A DNA stretch of 64,000 nt from Desulfolucanica intricata (GCF_001592105.1 NZ_BCWE01000017.1:1-64000); one strand, 5' to 3'. Numbered from the stretch's first letter, positions 8,369 to 17,747 are shown. The notes: generated from the letters alone by a model not told the origin. Made by a program: numbers and translations.

Positions 8369-10186
8369 ATGGAAGGCCAGATCTCTGTCACCCCGCTGAT
8401 GATAGTTGTATTTGCAGCATTTGTTACTCCAATTATTATGCATAAGTTAAGGCTAAAGGCTGTTCCGGTCGTGGTTGCAGAAATGATTGTCGGATTAATT
8501 CTGGGTGAAAGTGGTTTCAAGGTCATAGTTCAGAATAACTGGCTTGACTTACTATCAACGTTCGGGATTATATATCTGATGTTTCTAAGTGGACTGGAAA
8601 TTGATTTTGAAGCTATTAAAAATTCCAGAGTAAAAAAAACCGGTCCCAACCCGCTGCTGATTAGTGTGATAAATTTTATAACAATCCTGGGGACCTCCGC
8701 TTTGCTTGCCTTTAGTCTGAAAACTTTGGGGTTAATAAAAGAACCTTTATTTATGACTTTAATTATATCCACTATTTCTCTCGGAGTAATTTTGCCTGTT
8801 TTGAAAGAAAAAGAAATACTGGAAACTTCTTATGGTCAGGCAGTACTTTTAACGGCTATAATTGCTGATTTGATGACTATGATCTTGTTTGCGGTTTATA
8901 TTGCTTTGCGTTCCCAGGGAGGAATGACGAAAATTTTTCTTTTGCTGCTCCTTTTTGTTATATTTCTAGGCGCATATCGTCTCATCAATATCTTCCGCTC
9001 TAAAAAGTTATTAAACATTAAAAAAGAAACAGTTTCAATTGGTACACGTGGAGTATTTGCCCTGATTCTTTTTTTTGTTGTTCTTTCAGAAAAAGTAGGC
9101 GCCGAAAGTATTTTAGGAGCTTTTCTGGCCGGAGTTATAGTATCCTCCATTGCTCCCAAAAAAGAGTTTCTGCATCAGTTAAATGCTTTTGGATATGGAT
9201 TCTTAATACCGATTTTTTTTGTAATGGTCGGGGCAACCATGAATTTAAGAGGTTTGGCCGCCAATCCAAACACTTTGGTCATGCTTCCTTTGATGCTGCT
9301 GGTTTTTTACTTATCTAAGTTAATATTAGTGCCTATTTTTAAACTTTGATTTAACTGGAAGGAATCCTTAAGTTCCGGTTTTTTGCTTGCTTCAACGTTA
9401 AGCCTGGTAATAGCTGCATCAGCTGTAGGAATGAAAATTGGTATTATAAGTGCTACTTTGAATACCACATTAGTTTTGGCAGCAGCAATCACGGTAATGG
9501 TTTCGCCGGTCATTTTTCAAAAACTTTTGCCTGCGGTGGAAACTCAAGGAGAAACTAAGGTTTCGCTGGTCGGGGTAAATGCCGTGACATTGTCCCTAGC
9601 TCAGGACTTAATAAAAGACGGGTATAAGGTGACTATTTATGGTCAAAATGATCCGAATTTCAAGATTTTAGCTCCACGTCCATACCAGCTGAAAAAACTT
9701 TCAAAATTTGATCTTGAAAGCCTTAAGAAGCATAACGCTTTTCAAAGCGATATTGTTATTGCTTTTACGTCGGATGATGAGAAGAATTTACAGGTAGCAA
9801 AGGAAGCAGAAAAAAATGGCGTAAAACAGGTAATTGCCAGGGTCGAAGATCAAACCGGCCGAGAACTGCCCGGTAATTCGAAAATACAGATGTTCTCAAG
9901 CTTTTTTTCCAATAAAACTTTGCTCAAGGCTCTTGTTGAATATCCTACATTAATTAATCTGGTCAGTTATGAAGGACACCTTCAGGAGATAGAATTGGGC
10001 AACCAAAAATATCACTATATGCGTCTTAGAGAAATCCCTTTTCTTGGAGATACCCTTGTCATCCGTATTTTCAGGAACAATGAGGTTATAGTTCCTCATG
10101 GAGATACCGTTCTTCATCTGGGCGATCGATTAATAGTCAGCGGTAACCCGATTGATACCAGGCAGTTAAGAAGAAAATTTAGGTAA
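8369..10186 (+). pseudogene. Kef/CPA2-type cation:proton antiporter with TrkA-N domain, interrupted by one in-frame TGA
   Basis: Two open stretches in the same frame (8369-9349 and 9350-10186) together encode about 605 residues of a CPA2 Na+(K+)/H+ antiporter: a dozen hydrophobic segments, then an NAD-binding TrkA-N domain and a TrkA-C-like end. A single TGA at 9347-9349 separates them; reading through gives IFKL-stop-FNWKESLSSGFLL, where relatives have Arg or a hydrophobic residue before FSWRE. No frameshift is needed. The start follows AAGGAGGAAGCAC. Possibilities are a CGA-to-TGA nonsense mutation, a sequencing error or two separate polypeptides (a TTG near 9383 is available). A functional split protein is unlikely because the break lies within the membrane domain. 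Confidence 0.82.
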
Positions 10187-10355
10187 GCAGCCGTTCAGTT
10201 CCAAAACTTGGCCATAAAAAAAACGCCGCTTTTATAAGCAACTGAGCATCATCACTATATTTCTCAATTTTACATTGCGCTTATCCGAAATTGCAATCAG
10301 CAGTCCGCCGTTAAAATTCAGGGGCTTGAAGGAGTAGTGGCAAAGAGAAAAGATA

Positions 10356-10373
10356 GCCGGAACGAATTCCGGC
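10356..10373 (-). terminator. short hairpin after the DUF3231 gene
   Basis: GCCGGAA and TTCCGGC arms with a four-base loop are followed on the minus strand by TATCTTTTCTCTTT. It lies about 35 bases after the stop at 10408, as expected for a weak terminator. Confidence 0.45.
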
Positions 10374-10407
10374 GTTCACCGGCCAGGTTGAAGATTAAGA
10401 ATGTTGC

Positions 10408-10923
10408 TTATTGTAATGTAGTTCTCCTGGGCGGTACTTGTAACCACCCCTTTAATTTGCCAAATTTACAAATATCATTAAAGATATCCAATTCTTCTTT
10501 TCCAAAGTTTATGAGAATTTGTCTCAATGGGTCGTTAGTAATTATCGAACGTATGCTTCTGATATGGTTATCAATAAAATTTTGTATTCCCGAAAATATT
10601 TGCTTGAACATCAACCTGTCTTCCATCACCTCAGCATTTGCGGTAACGCGGACACTTTTAGGCGGTCTGTTTGGTAATGGTATCTGAAAGGTGTTCATTT
10701 CATTTTCTAAAATATTAACTTGTTTTTCTAAAGTTTCCTCTAAACCCTTTTTTAATAAAAGCTTAAAATCAGGGTCATGAGCAAAATTTTGATAAATCTG
10801 GGTTAACTCGATTATGTCATACCTGGAAACCAGTTGCTCCCAGATAAGAAATGCTTCCCCGGAATCAAGCATTGGTTTTTTTGCAGTTTCAGCTCTACCA
10901 AAGTGATAATTACCGATTTGCAT
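10408..10923 (-). CDS. DUF3231 family protein (spore-coat type)
   Basis: The 171-residue protein matches a single DUF3231 unit: a helical bundle with an N-terminal LDSGEAFLIWEQLVSRYD segment, then FAHDPDFKLLLKKGLE and a central IPLPNRPP motif. Family members occur mainly in endospore formers and resemble CotF/ferritin-like coat proteins; proteins often contain two units, this one only one. The ATG follows GGGGGTAAAATT. The gene stands alone and supports a spore-forming host. Confidence 0.8.
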   Translation of the reverse strand: MQIGNYHFGRAETAKKPMLDSGEAFLIWEQLVSRYDIIELTQIYQNFAHDPDFKLLLKKGLEETLEKQVNILENEMNTFQIPLPNRPPKSVRVTANAEVMEDRLMFKQIFSGIQNFIDNHIRSIRSIITNDPLRQILINFGKEELDIFNDICKFGKLKGWLQVPPRRTTLQ

Positions 10924-11138
10924 AATTTTACCCCCATTGTCTTCATGAAGATTAACATATTATCGTTATTTTTTTATAAACCCCCAAAATATATACACTC
11001 CAAAGTCGTTTAGATAAAATATGTTCAGAGCACTCAACTTGTACCATCCCCTCCTTGTATAACTTTTTTATCCGGCGCAGGTACTGCTTCTGTCCATAAA
11101 AATACAGATAATCTTTTGGGTTAAGATTTAAAATATTA

Positions 11139-11167
11139 GTGAAAATGTAATAAAGAAAATATATAAT
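11139..11167 (+). promoter_or_regulatory. weak putative promoter of nagB
   Basis: TATAAT at 11162-11167 is preceded after 17 bases by GTGAAA at 11139-11144. The -10 is perfect but the -35 matches only four of six positions. Confidence 0.35.
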
Positions 11168-11206
11168 AATAACTGGTAAATACAACTTTTTGGGGGGGCA
11201 AGACAA

Positions 11207-12034
11207 ATGGATATTATTATAAGAGAAAGTTACGATGAAATGAGCAAGTATACAGCCAAAATTATTGCCCGCTTTGTAAAATCAAAGCCTGATTGCGTAC
11301 TTGGACTGGCAACGGGAAGCACACCTATAGGTACCTACAAGGAACTTGTGAGAATGCACAAGGAAGAAGGACTCGACTTTTCACAAGTTAAAACTTTCAA
11401 TCTTGATGAATATTACGGAACAGAAATTGATCTGGATAAACCCTACCATCTGGATCAGAGTTATGCAAGATTTATGCACGAGGAACTTTTTAAGCATATC
11501 AATATCAAAAAAGAAAATATACATATACCCGATGGAATGACAAAGGAACCTGAAAAGTTTTGCAAATGGTATGAAGAAGAAATTAAAAAAGCCGGTGGAA
11601 TAGATTTACAGCTTCTAGGAATAGGTGGTGATGGACACTGGGCATTTAACGAACCCGGATCATCACTTGCATCCAGAACGAGAATTCAAGCCTTAACACA
11701 ACAAACCCTTGATGATAATTATGAGAGTTTCTATAAAAAAGCCGGAATAGAAAGAGCCCAGATGCCACATTTTGCCATAACAATGGGAATTGGAACTATT
11801 TTAGAAGCTAAAAATATCATCATGATTGCAAATGGAATAAAGAAGGCTGATGTAGTTGCAAAATGTATCGAAGGTCCTGTCACTTCCCAAATCACTGCTT
11901 CAGCAATACAACTACACAGTGGAGGAATTACTGTAGTACTTGACAAGGATGCTGCTTCAAAACTAAAAGGTCTTGAGCACTATATGCATGTAGAAAAGTT
12001 AAAGCAAGATTATGGTTTTTTGCCAGTCATTTAG
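11207..12034 (+). CDS. nagB: glucosamine-6-phosphate deaminase
   Basis: A 275-residue member of the NagB family, which converts glucosamine-6-phosphate to fructose-6-phosphate and ammonia. ATGSTPIGTY (35-44) binds phosphate, FNLDEYYG holds the catalytic Asp at residue 67, and GIGGDGHWAFNEPGSS (from 138) holds the Asp-His-Glu relay. The common GHIGFNEP is changed to GHWAFNEP here, a substitution next to the active-site histidine. The ATG follows GGGGGGGCAAGACAA. No nagA or transporter is adjacent, so it is a single-gene unit closed by the terminator at 12062. Confidence 0.93.
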   Translation: MDIIIRESYDEMSKYTAKIIARFVKSKPDCVLGLATGSTPIGTYKELVRMHKEEGLDFSQVKTFNLDEYYGTEIDLDKPYHLDQSYARFMHEELFKHINIKKENIHIPDGMTKEPEKFCKWYEEEIKKAGGIDLQLLGIGGDGHWAFNEPGSSLASRTRIQALTQQTLDDNYESFYKKAGIERAQMPHFAITMGIGTILEAKNIIMIANGIKKADVVAKCIEGPVTSQITASAIQLHSGGITVVLDKDAASKLKGLEHYMHVEKLKQDYGFLPVI

Positions 12035-12061
12035 TTAGAAAAGCTTATTTTTTCCCTTCGT

Positions 12062-12093
12062 GAAAAACTCGTCAAAATTTGACGAGTTTTTAG
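12062..12093. terminator. bidirectional terminator between nagB and the wHTH-nucleotidyltransferase
   Basis: AAAAACTCGTC and GACGAGTTTTT arms flank an AAATTT loop, giving A-runs and T-runs on both sides. It can end nagB on the plus strand and the convergent gene ending at 12108 on the minus strand. Confidence 0.8.
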
Positions 12094-12107
12094 TACCTAT
12101 ATTTACC

Positions 12108-13019
12108 TTAAAAAAACTCTTCTTTTTCTTCCTTTGTGTAAAACAGTTTCATGTTCTCTTCTTCGGTTAGTTTGCTGCCTTCATAATTTAGTAAATACGT
12201 CCTGGCATTATTTCTATTAATTAGGGCTTTTTCTTCTAAAGTTCTTATTTTTTCAGGTATACCTTCATCAATGAGCATTTTCCTAATCTGTTTGAAAATA
12301 CTGAAATTCCCATATAGAAACTTACCTTCATAAAGAATTTTTGAAGCAACCATGGATTTAAAATTATTAAATTTCAGTTGCTCTTTTACCTTTGAAATAT
12401 CTTTTATAATATAATCAATCTCTTCATTATAACTGGGATTTTTTAGAAGAAAGTTCTTTTGATCATATATAGCTAGATCAAGCGCATTAATAATACTGTC
12501 GGGTAAACCTTGGGTAACCACAACAATATCAAGGTCAGAACCCTTAACTAGCTCACCGGTAGATGCTTCAGGTCTTGGTTCTAAGTGTGACATTTCATAT
12601 GCCACATCACCTGCAATAATAAAACTTGCACCTGTTTTTATAATTTGTGAAGCTTCTTGGGATTCAACAATTTTTGTTATTACATTTTGTGCCAGCTCAA
12701 ATTTCTTTTTACTTATTTCTTTTATCTCTTGGTGAAGCAATTCAGCCTTCATATGTATTTCATGAATATTCTTTTCAGTACCAATTACGGTGTAACCATA
12801 AAACTCCCTTATGATAGAAGGTGAAAGTCTGGCATACCCTTCCACCTGCCTATCAAGCCTTAGGTATCTGGTCCCTATTGTTTTTGTAACCACCCTTTCA
12901 CTACTATTACAAATTTTCCAGGCGGAGAATTCGTCTATCCTGATTTTTTCAAGTAATTCTTTCCCGGTTAAAGGACCCTGATTATCCAAGAGTTCAATTA
13001 TTTTTTCTCTTTTGTCCAT
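12108..13019 (-). CDS. winged-helix plus nucleotidyltransferase-like protein
   Basis: The 303-residue protein has an N-terminal winged-helix region (residues 1-75, with LLDNQGPLTGKELLEKI) and a pol-beta-type nucleotidyltransferase core with GSDLDIVVV at about 159-167. The canonical GS motif precedes the DxD pair by only two residues, and a second acidic residue follows in the EIDYII region near 205. A helical C-terminal tail follows. It looks like a protein-modifying or regulatory nucleotidyltransferase, but no function can be assigned. ATG is at 13019, with GAAAGGAATAAACT upstream. Confidence 0.7.
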   Translation of the reverse strand: MDKREKIIELLDNQGPLTGKELLEKIRIDEFSAWKICNSSERVVTKTIGTRYLRLDRQVEGYARLSPSIIREFYGYTVIGTEKNIHEIHMKAELLHQEIKEISKKKFELAQNVITKIVESQEASQIIKTGASFIIAGDVAYEMSHLEPRPEASTGELVKGSDLDIVVVTQGLPDSIINALDLAIYDQKNFLLKNPSYNEEIDYIIKDISKVKEQLKFNNFKSMVASKILYEGKFLYGNFSIFKQIRKMLIDEGIPEKIRTLEEKALINRNNARTYLLNYEGSKLTEEENMKLFYTKEEKEEFF

Positions 13020-13057
13020 AGTTTATTCCTTTCTGCAACTCCGTATTAATTCTCATA

Positions 13058-13301
13058 TTATGAGTTCTGCAGAAGAAAAGGCTTCTCCTGCCGAAAAAGA
13101 TACGCGGAGCAAACCGCCAGCACACTGCCTGACACCGAGGCAACACCGTAAGCTAAAACCTTATTGGCCCCGGCACCAAAATATTTTAAAACCGATGCCC
13201 GTGACACAAATATGGAAATGGCTCCGGCAATAAAAAATGCCGGTACAAGACAAAGCCAAAAACACAGCAACCATCAATATAAAATTAGTCCGTTCCTTCA
13301 T
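13058..13301 (-). pseudogene. N-terminal remnant of an ArsP/DUF318-type permease
   Basis: The first codons (MKERTNFILMVAVF) are in one frame and the continuation LCLVPAFFIAGAISIFVSR...YGVASVSGSVLAVCS in another, so there is a frameshift near 13260. The motif VLAVCS normally continues into CTVLPLF in this permease family (ArsP organoarsenical exporter/YraQ), but here it breaks off after six residues. Only about the first quarter of the protein remains; it is not functional. Confidence 0.72.
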
Positions 13302-13378
13302 AATATTGATTAATCTTATTCGGTACTTATGCAACCATCGCTGACATACATTTCTCTTAACAAAATAATCAATAAAAG

Positions 13379-13705
13379 TTACCTGGGTGTCCATATTATA
13401 ATAGCGGCACCAATTAATGCGATTCCGGCTCCTATCCAATCATAGCGATCAGGTTTCTTTTTATCAATACCCCATCCCCATAACAAAGAAAGTATGATAA
13501 AAATACCACCATACGCAGCGTATACCCTTCCGAAATTAGGATAATCTTGCAACGTAGGAATTACCCCGTATATCACAAGAATTATACAACCGGCTGCGCC
13601 AACAAAAATATGCTTTTTCTCACGAAGCCATAACCAAACCAAATAACCTCCACCAATTTCTGCAAGACCGGCCAAAACAAATAGAATTGCTGATTTTATT
13701 AGCAT
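13379..13705 (-). CDS. ynfA: YnfA/UPF0060 family membrane protein, copy 2
   Basis: A 108-residue four-helix small membrane protein of the YnfA (UPF0060) family, related in fold to small multidrug resistance proteins. Motifs LAGLAEIGGGYLVW and PNFGRVYAAYGG...W are intact. I start at the ATG at 13705, preceded by AAAGGGG; a longer frame overlaps the upstream copy without a binding site. It follows the other copy after only seven bases, so the two are translated from one message and may form a heterodimer, as paired SMR-like proteins do (inference). Confidence 0.88.
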   Translation of the reverse strand: MLIKSAILFVLAGLAEIGGGYLVWLWLREKKHIFVGAAGCIILVIYGVIPTLQDYPNFGRVYAAYGGIFIILSLLWGWGIDKKKPDRYDWIGAGIALIGAAIIIWTPR

Positions 13706-13712
13706 CCTCTGT

Positions 13713-14057
13713 TTACCCCTTTTCCTGTTCTTTTCGTGGAGTCCAAAGAATAATTGCCGTCCCAACTAATGCTATAACCGTACCAAGCCAATCATAAAAA
13801 TCAGGGATTCTATTATCGATCCACCAGCCCCACAATATTGACATTATAATAAAAACGCCCCCGTATGCGGCATAAACTCGCCCAAAGCTGGGAAACTGCT
13901 GAAATGTTGGAATCACTCCGTAAAGAATCAACACAAATGCTCCTAATATACCCCAGATAATACTTGCATCATACCGTAACCATATCCATACAAAGTATCC
14001 CCCGCCTATTTCAGCCAAACCGGCCAGAAAAAAAAGAATTACAGACCTTACAATCAT
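13713..14057 (-). CDS. ynfA: YnfA/UPF0060 family membrane protein, copy 1
   Basis: A 114-residue YnfA-family protein about two-thirds identical by eye to its downstream neighbour, with LAGLAEIGGGYFVW and PSFGRVYAAYGG motifs and four hydrophobic segments. It has a slightly longer charged tail (PRKEQEKG) that overlaps the ribosome binding site of copy 2. ATG follows TTAGGGGGGTAAAA. The pair arose by tandem duplication. Confidence 0.9.
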   Translation of the reverse strand: MIVRSVILFFLAGLAEIGGGYFVWIWLRYDASIIWGILGAFVLILYGVIPTFQQFPSFGRVYAAYGGVFIIMSILWGWWIDNRIPDFYDWLGTVIALVGTAIILWTPRKEQEKG

Positions 14058-14099
14058 TTTTACCCCCCTAATACTACTACCCGACTTTTAGTAAATCTA

Positions 14100-14345
14100 T
14101 ATAGACAATCTTAACACCTTTCGAAAAAATATACACAAAAACGTCACCGCCGGCTGGAAGCACACACTGGAATAAACCGCACATACCCCTATAAACAGAG
14201 ACAGCGCAAACGCCGGCAGCCGGAATTCCTGCTTATGACGGTAGGTCGTTCCTTTTGGCCCGGTGTACCAATGGTGCGCAAGTTCTCCGTTTCCGGCGCC
14301 GTTGGTACTGCGGGCCGACATGCACAAACCGTAAGAATTGACCTG
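14100..14345. other. GC-rich stretch with no assignable gene
   Basis: About 245 bases richer in GC than the flanks. A minus-strand frame from 14474 to 14097 runs through it, but it crosses the terminator at 14356, has no ribosome binding site and matches nothing I know. It may be a remnant of a lost gene. Confidence 0.35.
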
Positions 14346-14355
14346 GATTTTTAAA

Positions 14356-14399
14356 CAAAAAAACGATAGACTTCGGGCGTTTTTCCCGGTGTCTATCGT
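14356..14399 (-). terminator. terminator of the btu-cbiC operon
   Basis: ACGATAGAC (14363-14371) pairs with GTCTATCGT (14391-14399), with an additional CGGG/CCCG inner stem. On the minus strand the 3' arm is followed by TTTTTTTGTTT. It lies about 100 bases beyond the cbiC stop. Confidence 0.85.
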
Positions 14400-14500
14400 A
14401 TCCTTTATTAATTTAACCGGTAGATGGACAAATGTACCAAATTTTATCTTATTTTCTAAAGCATCGGTTCTCAATTATTCTATTATTTACAAGATGGTTA

Positions 14501-15129
14501 TTAGGCCTGCATTAAAAGAGCATTAACCACCGCCACCGCAATTGTGCTTCCTCCCTTGGTACCGGGGACGGTGATATACGGGACAGCCATACTCATCAGC
14601 AATTCTTTGCTTTCCTTGGCCCCCACAAAGCCCACCGGGACTCCTACAACCAGTGCCGGAGCAACTTCCCCCCTATTAATTAAGTTACAAAGGGTAACCA
14701 GCGCAGTGGGAGCGTTGCCAATAACAACAATGCCGCCATCCAGCTCGTCTGCCGCATGACGCATGGCAACCATGGCACGGGTCAAACCCTCTCGCTGAGC
14801 CTGCTCCGTCACTTGCGGGTCACTAATATAACACTAACTTTTATCCCCAAAGTTGTCAGCCGGTGACGGTTAATACCCGCCTTGACCATATTGACATCTG
14901 TAACAATGTTACAACCCGCCCGGAGGGCAGCCACCCCGGCAGCCGCCGCCCCGGACCGGATGCGCAAGAGGCCGGCATAAGACGTATCACCGGTGGTATG
15001 CACCACTCTTTTGATGATCTGTCGTTCCTCTAACGGCAAATTAAACAATTCCGGTAGACTTTCTTCAATAATAGTCATACTTAAGTCCTCAATCGCCTGG
15101 GGGTTACTTATAAACTCCACTTTTCTCAC
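14501..15129 (-). pseudogene. cbiC: precorrin-8X methylmutase (CbiC/CobH), frameshifted
   Basis: CbiC rearranges precorrin-8X to hydrogenobyrinate (cobalt-precorrin-8 to cobyrinate in the anaerobic route). The first 98 or so residues (MRKVEFISNPQAIEDLSM..., with HTTGDTSYAG and FVT/VTDVNMVKAGINR motifs) are in one frame and the last 103 (VTEQAQREGLTR...NAPTALVTL...GVPVGFVGAKESK) in another. The break is near 14825-14835, where the YISDPQV segment can be read only by changing frame. Combined length of about 205 residues matches intact CbiC. Either a recent inactivating indel or a sequencing error; the rest of the gene shows no further damage. Confidence 0.87.
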
Positions 15130-15347
15130 TCCTACTATAATTTACATTATTTATTGAAAACTATCATTATCGAGTACTTAACAATTTGATCCGAACATCC
15201 TAAGATCTAACTTTCACCTACAACTCCTATTAAAAAAAACGAATCATTTGCTGGCGGTATTATTTTCCACCCTAATTAAGCCGTTTCGATTCAGTAGAAT
15301 ACCGTGATCTATATTTTCTAAAAATCTCTTTTCCCTAACCTCTTTCT

Positions 15348-15479
15348 CTAAAATACCTTTTCTTTTTTCCGTACGTACTGTAAGAATACTTGCTTAAGCC
15401 GGCAATCACCGGGGGAGTCCCTGTCAATCCGGCCGGTATAGGCATAAGTCCCGGCCAGGACACCTTCTACATCTTCCAT
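15348..15479 (-). CDS. short ORF (43 aa) between btuF and cbiC
   Basis: An ATG seven bases after the btuF stop opens a 43-codon frame beginning MEDVEGVLAGTYAYTGRIDR and ending KKEKVF. There is no clear ribosome binding site, so translation would depend on coupling to btuF. It could be the 3' remnant of a cobalamin-pathway gene, but I do not recognise a family. The 215 bases between its end and cbiC hold nothing evident. Confidence 0.35.
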   Translation of the reverse strand: MEDVEGVLAGTYAYTGRIDRDSPGDCRLKQVFLQYVRKKEKVF

Positions 15480-15486
15480 CTGAAAG

Positions 15487-16422
15487 TTAAAACAATTCAG
15501 GATGAATAGCTTTTGCTATTTCTTCCAGGCCGTCAACGATACGCGGGCCGGGCCTTGAAACCAAATTAGAGTCCAAGAGATAGATGCGATTATTTTTAAC
15601 AGCACTAATTTTTTCATATCCTTTACGTTCTTTTATCTTATTTATATCAATACCGGGATGAGCTCCCGCCAAATACACTTTGGGATTTCGTTCGATAAGA
15701 ACCTCCAGGCTGTATTCAGGATAATCTTTGGCAGCATCCGCCGCAATATTAACCCCTCCGGCCAGTTCAATTAAGCTATTGACAAATGTATTGGGACCGA
15801 CTGTCATTAACGGTTCATTCCAAACCTCCCAGAATACTTCAATTTTCTTAGCATTTTTCACTTTATCAGTTACAGATTGCAACTTTCTCCTCATATCGGC
15901 TGTTATTTTGTGAGCAGCTTCGTTTTGTCCGGTAATTTGCCCCACTAACTCAATGGTTTTTAAAGTATCATCAATAGACTTTGGCCCGACAGTAAAAACG
16001 GTCACCCCTAAATTTTCAAGGGTTTTTACATATTCATCCTGTACCCCACTTGATGCCAATACTAAATCCGGCTGTAAGTTCAAAATTAATTCAATATTAG
16101 GCTCGGAAAAACTTCCAATATGTTTCTTTTCAGTAGCTTCACGGGGATAATCACAATGATCAGTTACCCCGACAACTTTATCCCCCAAACCTACAGCAAA
16201 AAGAATTTCCGTATTTACCGGTGCTATAGAAATAATCCTTTGAGGTTGTTTTTCAATAGTTACCTGCCTCCCCAGTCTATCAGTTAAGGTAATCGGAAAT
16301 TGAATTATTTCAGCTGTTTCCTTTCCATCCTGCAGTGCAGCCGGTTTATTACTGCAGCCTGATGAAAAGCTTACCAACATTACTATAAATAGTAGGGAAA
16401 TTATTGCTCTCTTTTTGAACAT
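15487..16422 (-). CDS. btuF: corrinoid ABC transporter substrate-binding lipoprotein (BtuF-like)
   Basis: A PF01497-type periplasmic-binding lipoprotein: signal and lipobox (VSFSSGCSN), QPQRIISIAPVNTEILFAVG, then VGVTDHCDYP and a C-terminal lobe with the ELAGGVN and KVYLAGAHPG segments. The start at 16422 follows GGGGGCGGCAAAAC; a longer frame to 16458 overlaps the btuD stop. It is the third gene of btuC-btuD-btuF behind a cobalamin riboswitch, so its ligand is very probably B12 or a precursor such as cobinamide rather than heme or siderophore. Confidence 0.9.
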   Translation of the reverse strand: MFKKRAIISLLFIVMLVSFSSGCSNKPAALQDGKETAEIIQFPITLTDRLGRQVTIEKQPQRIISIAPVNTEILFAVGLGDKVVGVTDHCDYPREATEKKHIGSFSEPNIELILNLQPDLVLASSGVQDEYVKTLENLGVTVFTVGPKSIDDTLKTIELVGQITGQNEAAHKITADMRRKLQSVTDKVKNAKKIEVFWEVWNEPLMTVGPNTFVNSLIELAGGVNIAADAAKDYPEYSLEVLIERNPKVYLAGAHPGIDINKIKERKGYEKISAVKNNRIYLLDSNLVSRPGPRIVDGLEEIAKAIHPELF

Positions 16423-16457
16423 AGTTTTGCCGCCCCCATTTTTAATATTTTCCATCA

Positions 16458-17747
16458 CTATCCGGTAATGTCTAATTTTTTTAAAGATTCAACTTGTTCC
16501 AAAACTTTCAATACATTATTTTGGTGATCAATTACCTGCAGTCCTTTTGTCTTCAATTTCTCAAAAAGCTTAACCGCATAACCACCGGTATAATCTTTGT
16601 CATCAAATGAATTTTCGACTACAGCGTAAACGGGAGTTTTTCTCTCCAGGACAAACTCCAAAATTTGCAAATTTCTAATATTCCCAAATCCAAAAGGTAC
16701 ACCGGTTAAAATTACAATATTTGACCGGACAATTAACTTTTTATTGTTTTCATAAGACCGATCACTAATAGGAGAAAAAGGAGCTTCCTCCACTATTTCC
16801 AAGCCCAGTGATTTCGCCCCCTGCCAATCATTATCCCCAATATTTAAAACCCCGGCAGTAACCAGATGGCCCTTCCGGACCAACAAATCCATCAAAACAC
16901 AGCCGGTTCCGCCACCACAAATTACATGTATATTCAGTTGGTTATCCGGTTTCTTTGGTAGTTCTGTTTTAGACAGTAGGGTAACTTGCGGCACCTGTTT
17001 CACCGGGTGCCTGCTGATTAAGACCTCAGTTTGATAAACATCCCTTATATTCTCAGAAGTAATCACTTCTTCAGGCTTACCTAAAGCGAATATATTCCCT
17101 TTGCGGAGCAAAATCAGCCGGTCACAAAACTGGGCGGCCAAGTTTAGATCGTGTAAAACTGCAATTACTGTAACCCCTTTTTCCTTGTTTAATTGATTAA
17201 CTACCTCCAACACATCCAGCTGGTGGTGAATATCAAGGTGAGCAGTGGGTTCATCCAGGATAAGAATTTCGGGTTCCTGGGTAAGGGCCCGGGCAACAAT
17301 AACTCTTTGGCGCTCCCCACCGCTCAGTTCCATTATGTTCCGGGCCTGTAGATGCCTGGTACCGGTTACCTCCATTGCCTGCCGGGCAATTTCCATATCC
17401 CTATTGCCCTCATTTTGAAATCTCCTCAGGTGAGGATGACGTCCCATCAATACAACTTCCAAAGCCGAAAACCCAAAACTTATTATAGTATCCTGGGGAA
17501 CCACGGCCATTTTTATGGCTACATCCCTTGATTTTAACAAACAAATATCTTTTCCGTTTAATAAAACCTGTCCGGTCACCGGTTTTAAAGCCGCCGAAAG
17601 ATGCTTTAATAAAGTTGATTTCCCGGAACCGTTGGGCCCGATAATACCGACAAAACTACCACGTTTGATCCCAAAAGTAACGTCACTTAGAACCTTTTGA
17701 GCACCGTAACTGCACCCAAGATTATCCACCTTAATAGTAACAGACAA
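16458..17747 (-). CDS. btuD: corrinoid ABC transporter ATP-binding protein with extra C-terminal domain (BtuD-like)
   Basis: Residues 1-250 are a FepC/BtuD-type ATPase: Walker A GPNGSGKST, signature LSGGERQRV, Walker B ILILDEPTAHLD and the switch histidine (VLHDLN). Residues about 265-429 form an additional alpha/beta domain starting at LNIHVICGGGTGCVLMDLL, with a glycine-rich loop and NSFDDKDYTGG, not present in ordinary BtuD. This extension occurs in some clostridial transporters; its role is unknown. The TTG start at 17747 follows GGGGGGATGTAA. It lies 19 bases after btuC. Confidence 0.9.
   Translation of the reverse strand: MSVTIKVDNLGCSYGAQKVLSDVTFGIKRGSFVGIIGPNGSGKSTLLKHLSAALKPVTGQVLLNGKDICLLKSRDVAIKMAVVPQDTIISFGFSALEVVLMGRHPHLRRFQNEGNRDMEIARQAMEVTGTRHLQARNIMELSGGERQRVIVARALTQEPEILILDEPTAHLDIHHQLDVLEVVNQLNKEKGVTVIAVLHDLNLAAQFCDRLILLRKGNIFALGKPEEVITSENIRDVYQTEVLISRHPVKQVPQVTLLSKTELPKKPDNQLNIHVICGGGTGCVLMDLLVRKGHLVTAGVLNIGDNDWQGAKSLGLEIVEEAPFSPISDRSYENNKKLIVRSNIVILTGVPFGFGNIRNLQILEFVLERKTPVYAVVENSFDDKDYTGGYAVKLFEKLKTKGLQVIDHQNNVLKVLEQVESLKKLDITG

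Noticed and set aside
9347-9349. Selenocysteine codon in the antiporter
   Set aside because: Family has no selenoproteins and the residue position is not a cysteine in relatives.
10952-11206. 84-codon minus-strand frame upstream of nagB
   Set aside because: Overlaps the nagB promoter region, no binding site and low-complexity composition.
14097-14474. 125-codon minus-strand frame upstream of YnfA
   Set aside because: It spans a strong terminator hairpin, lacks a binding site and has no recognisable domain.
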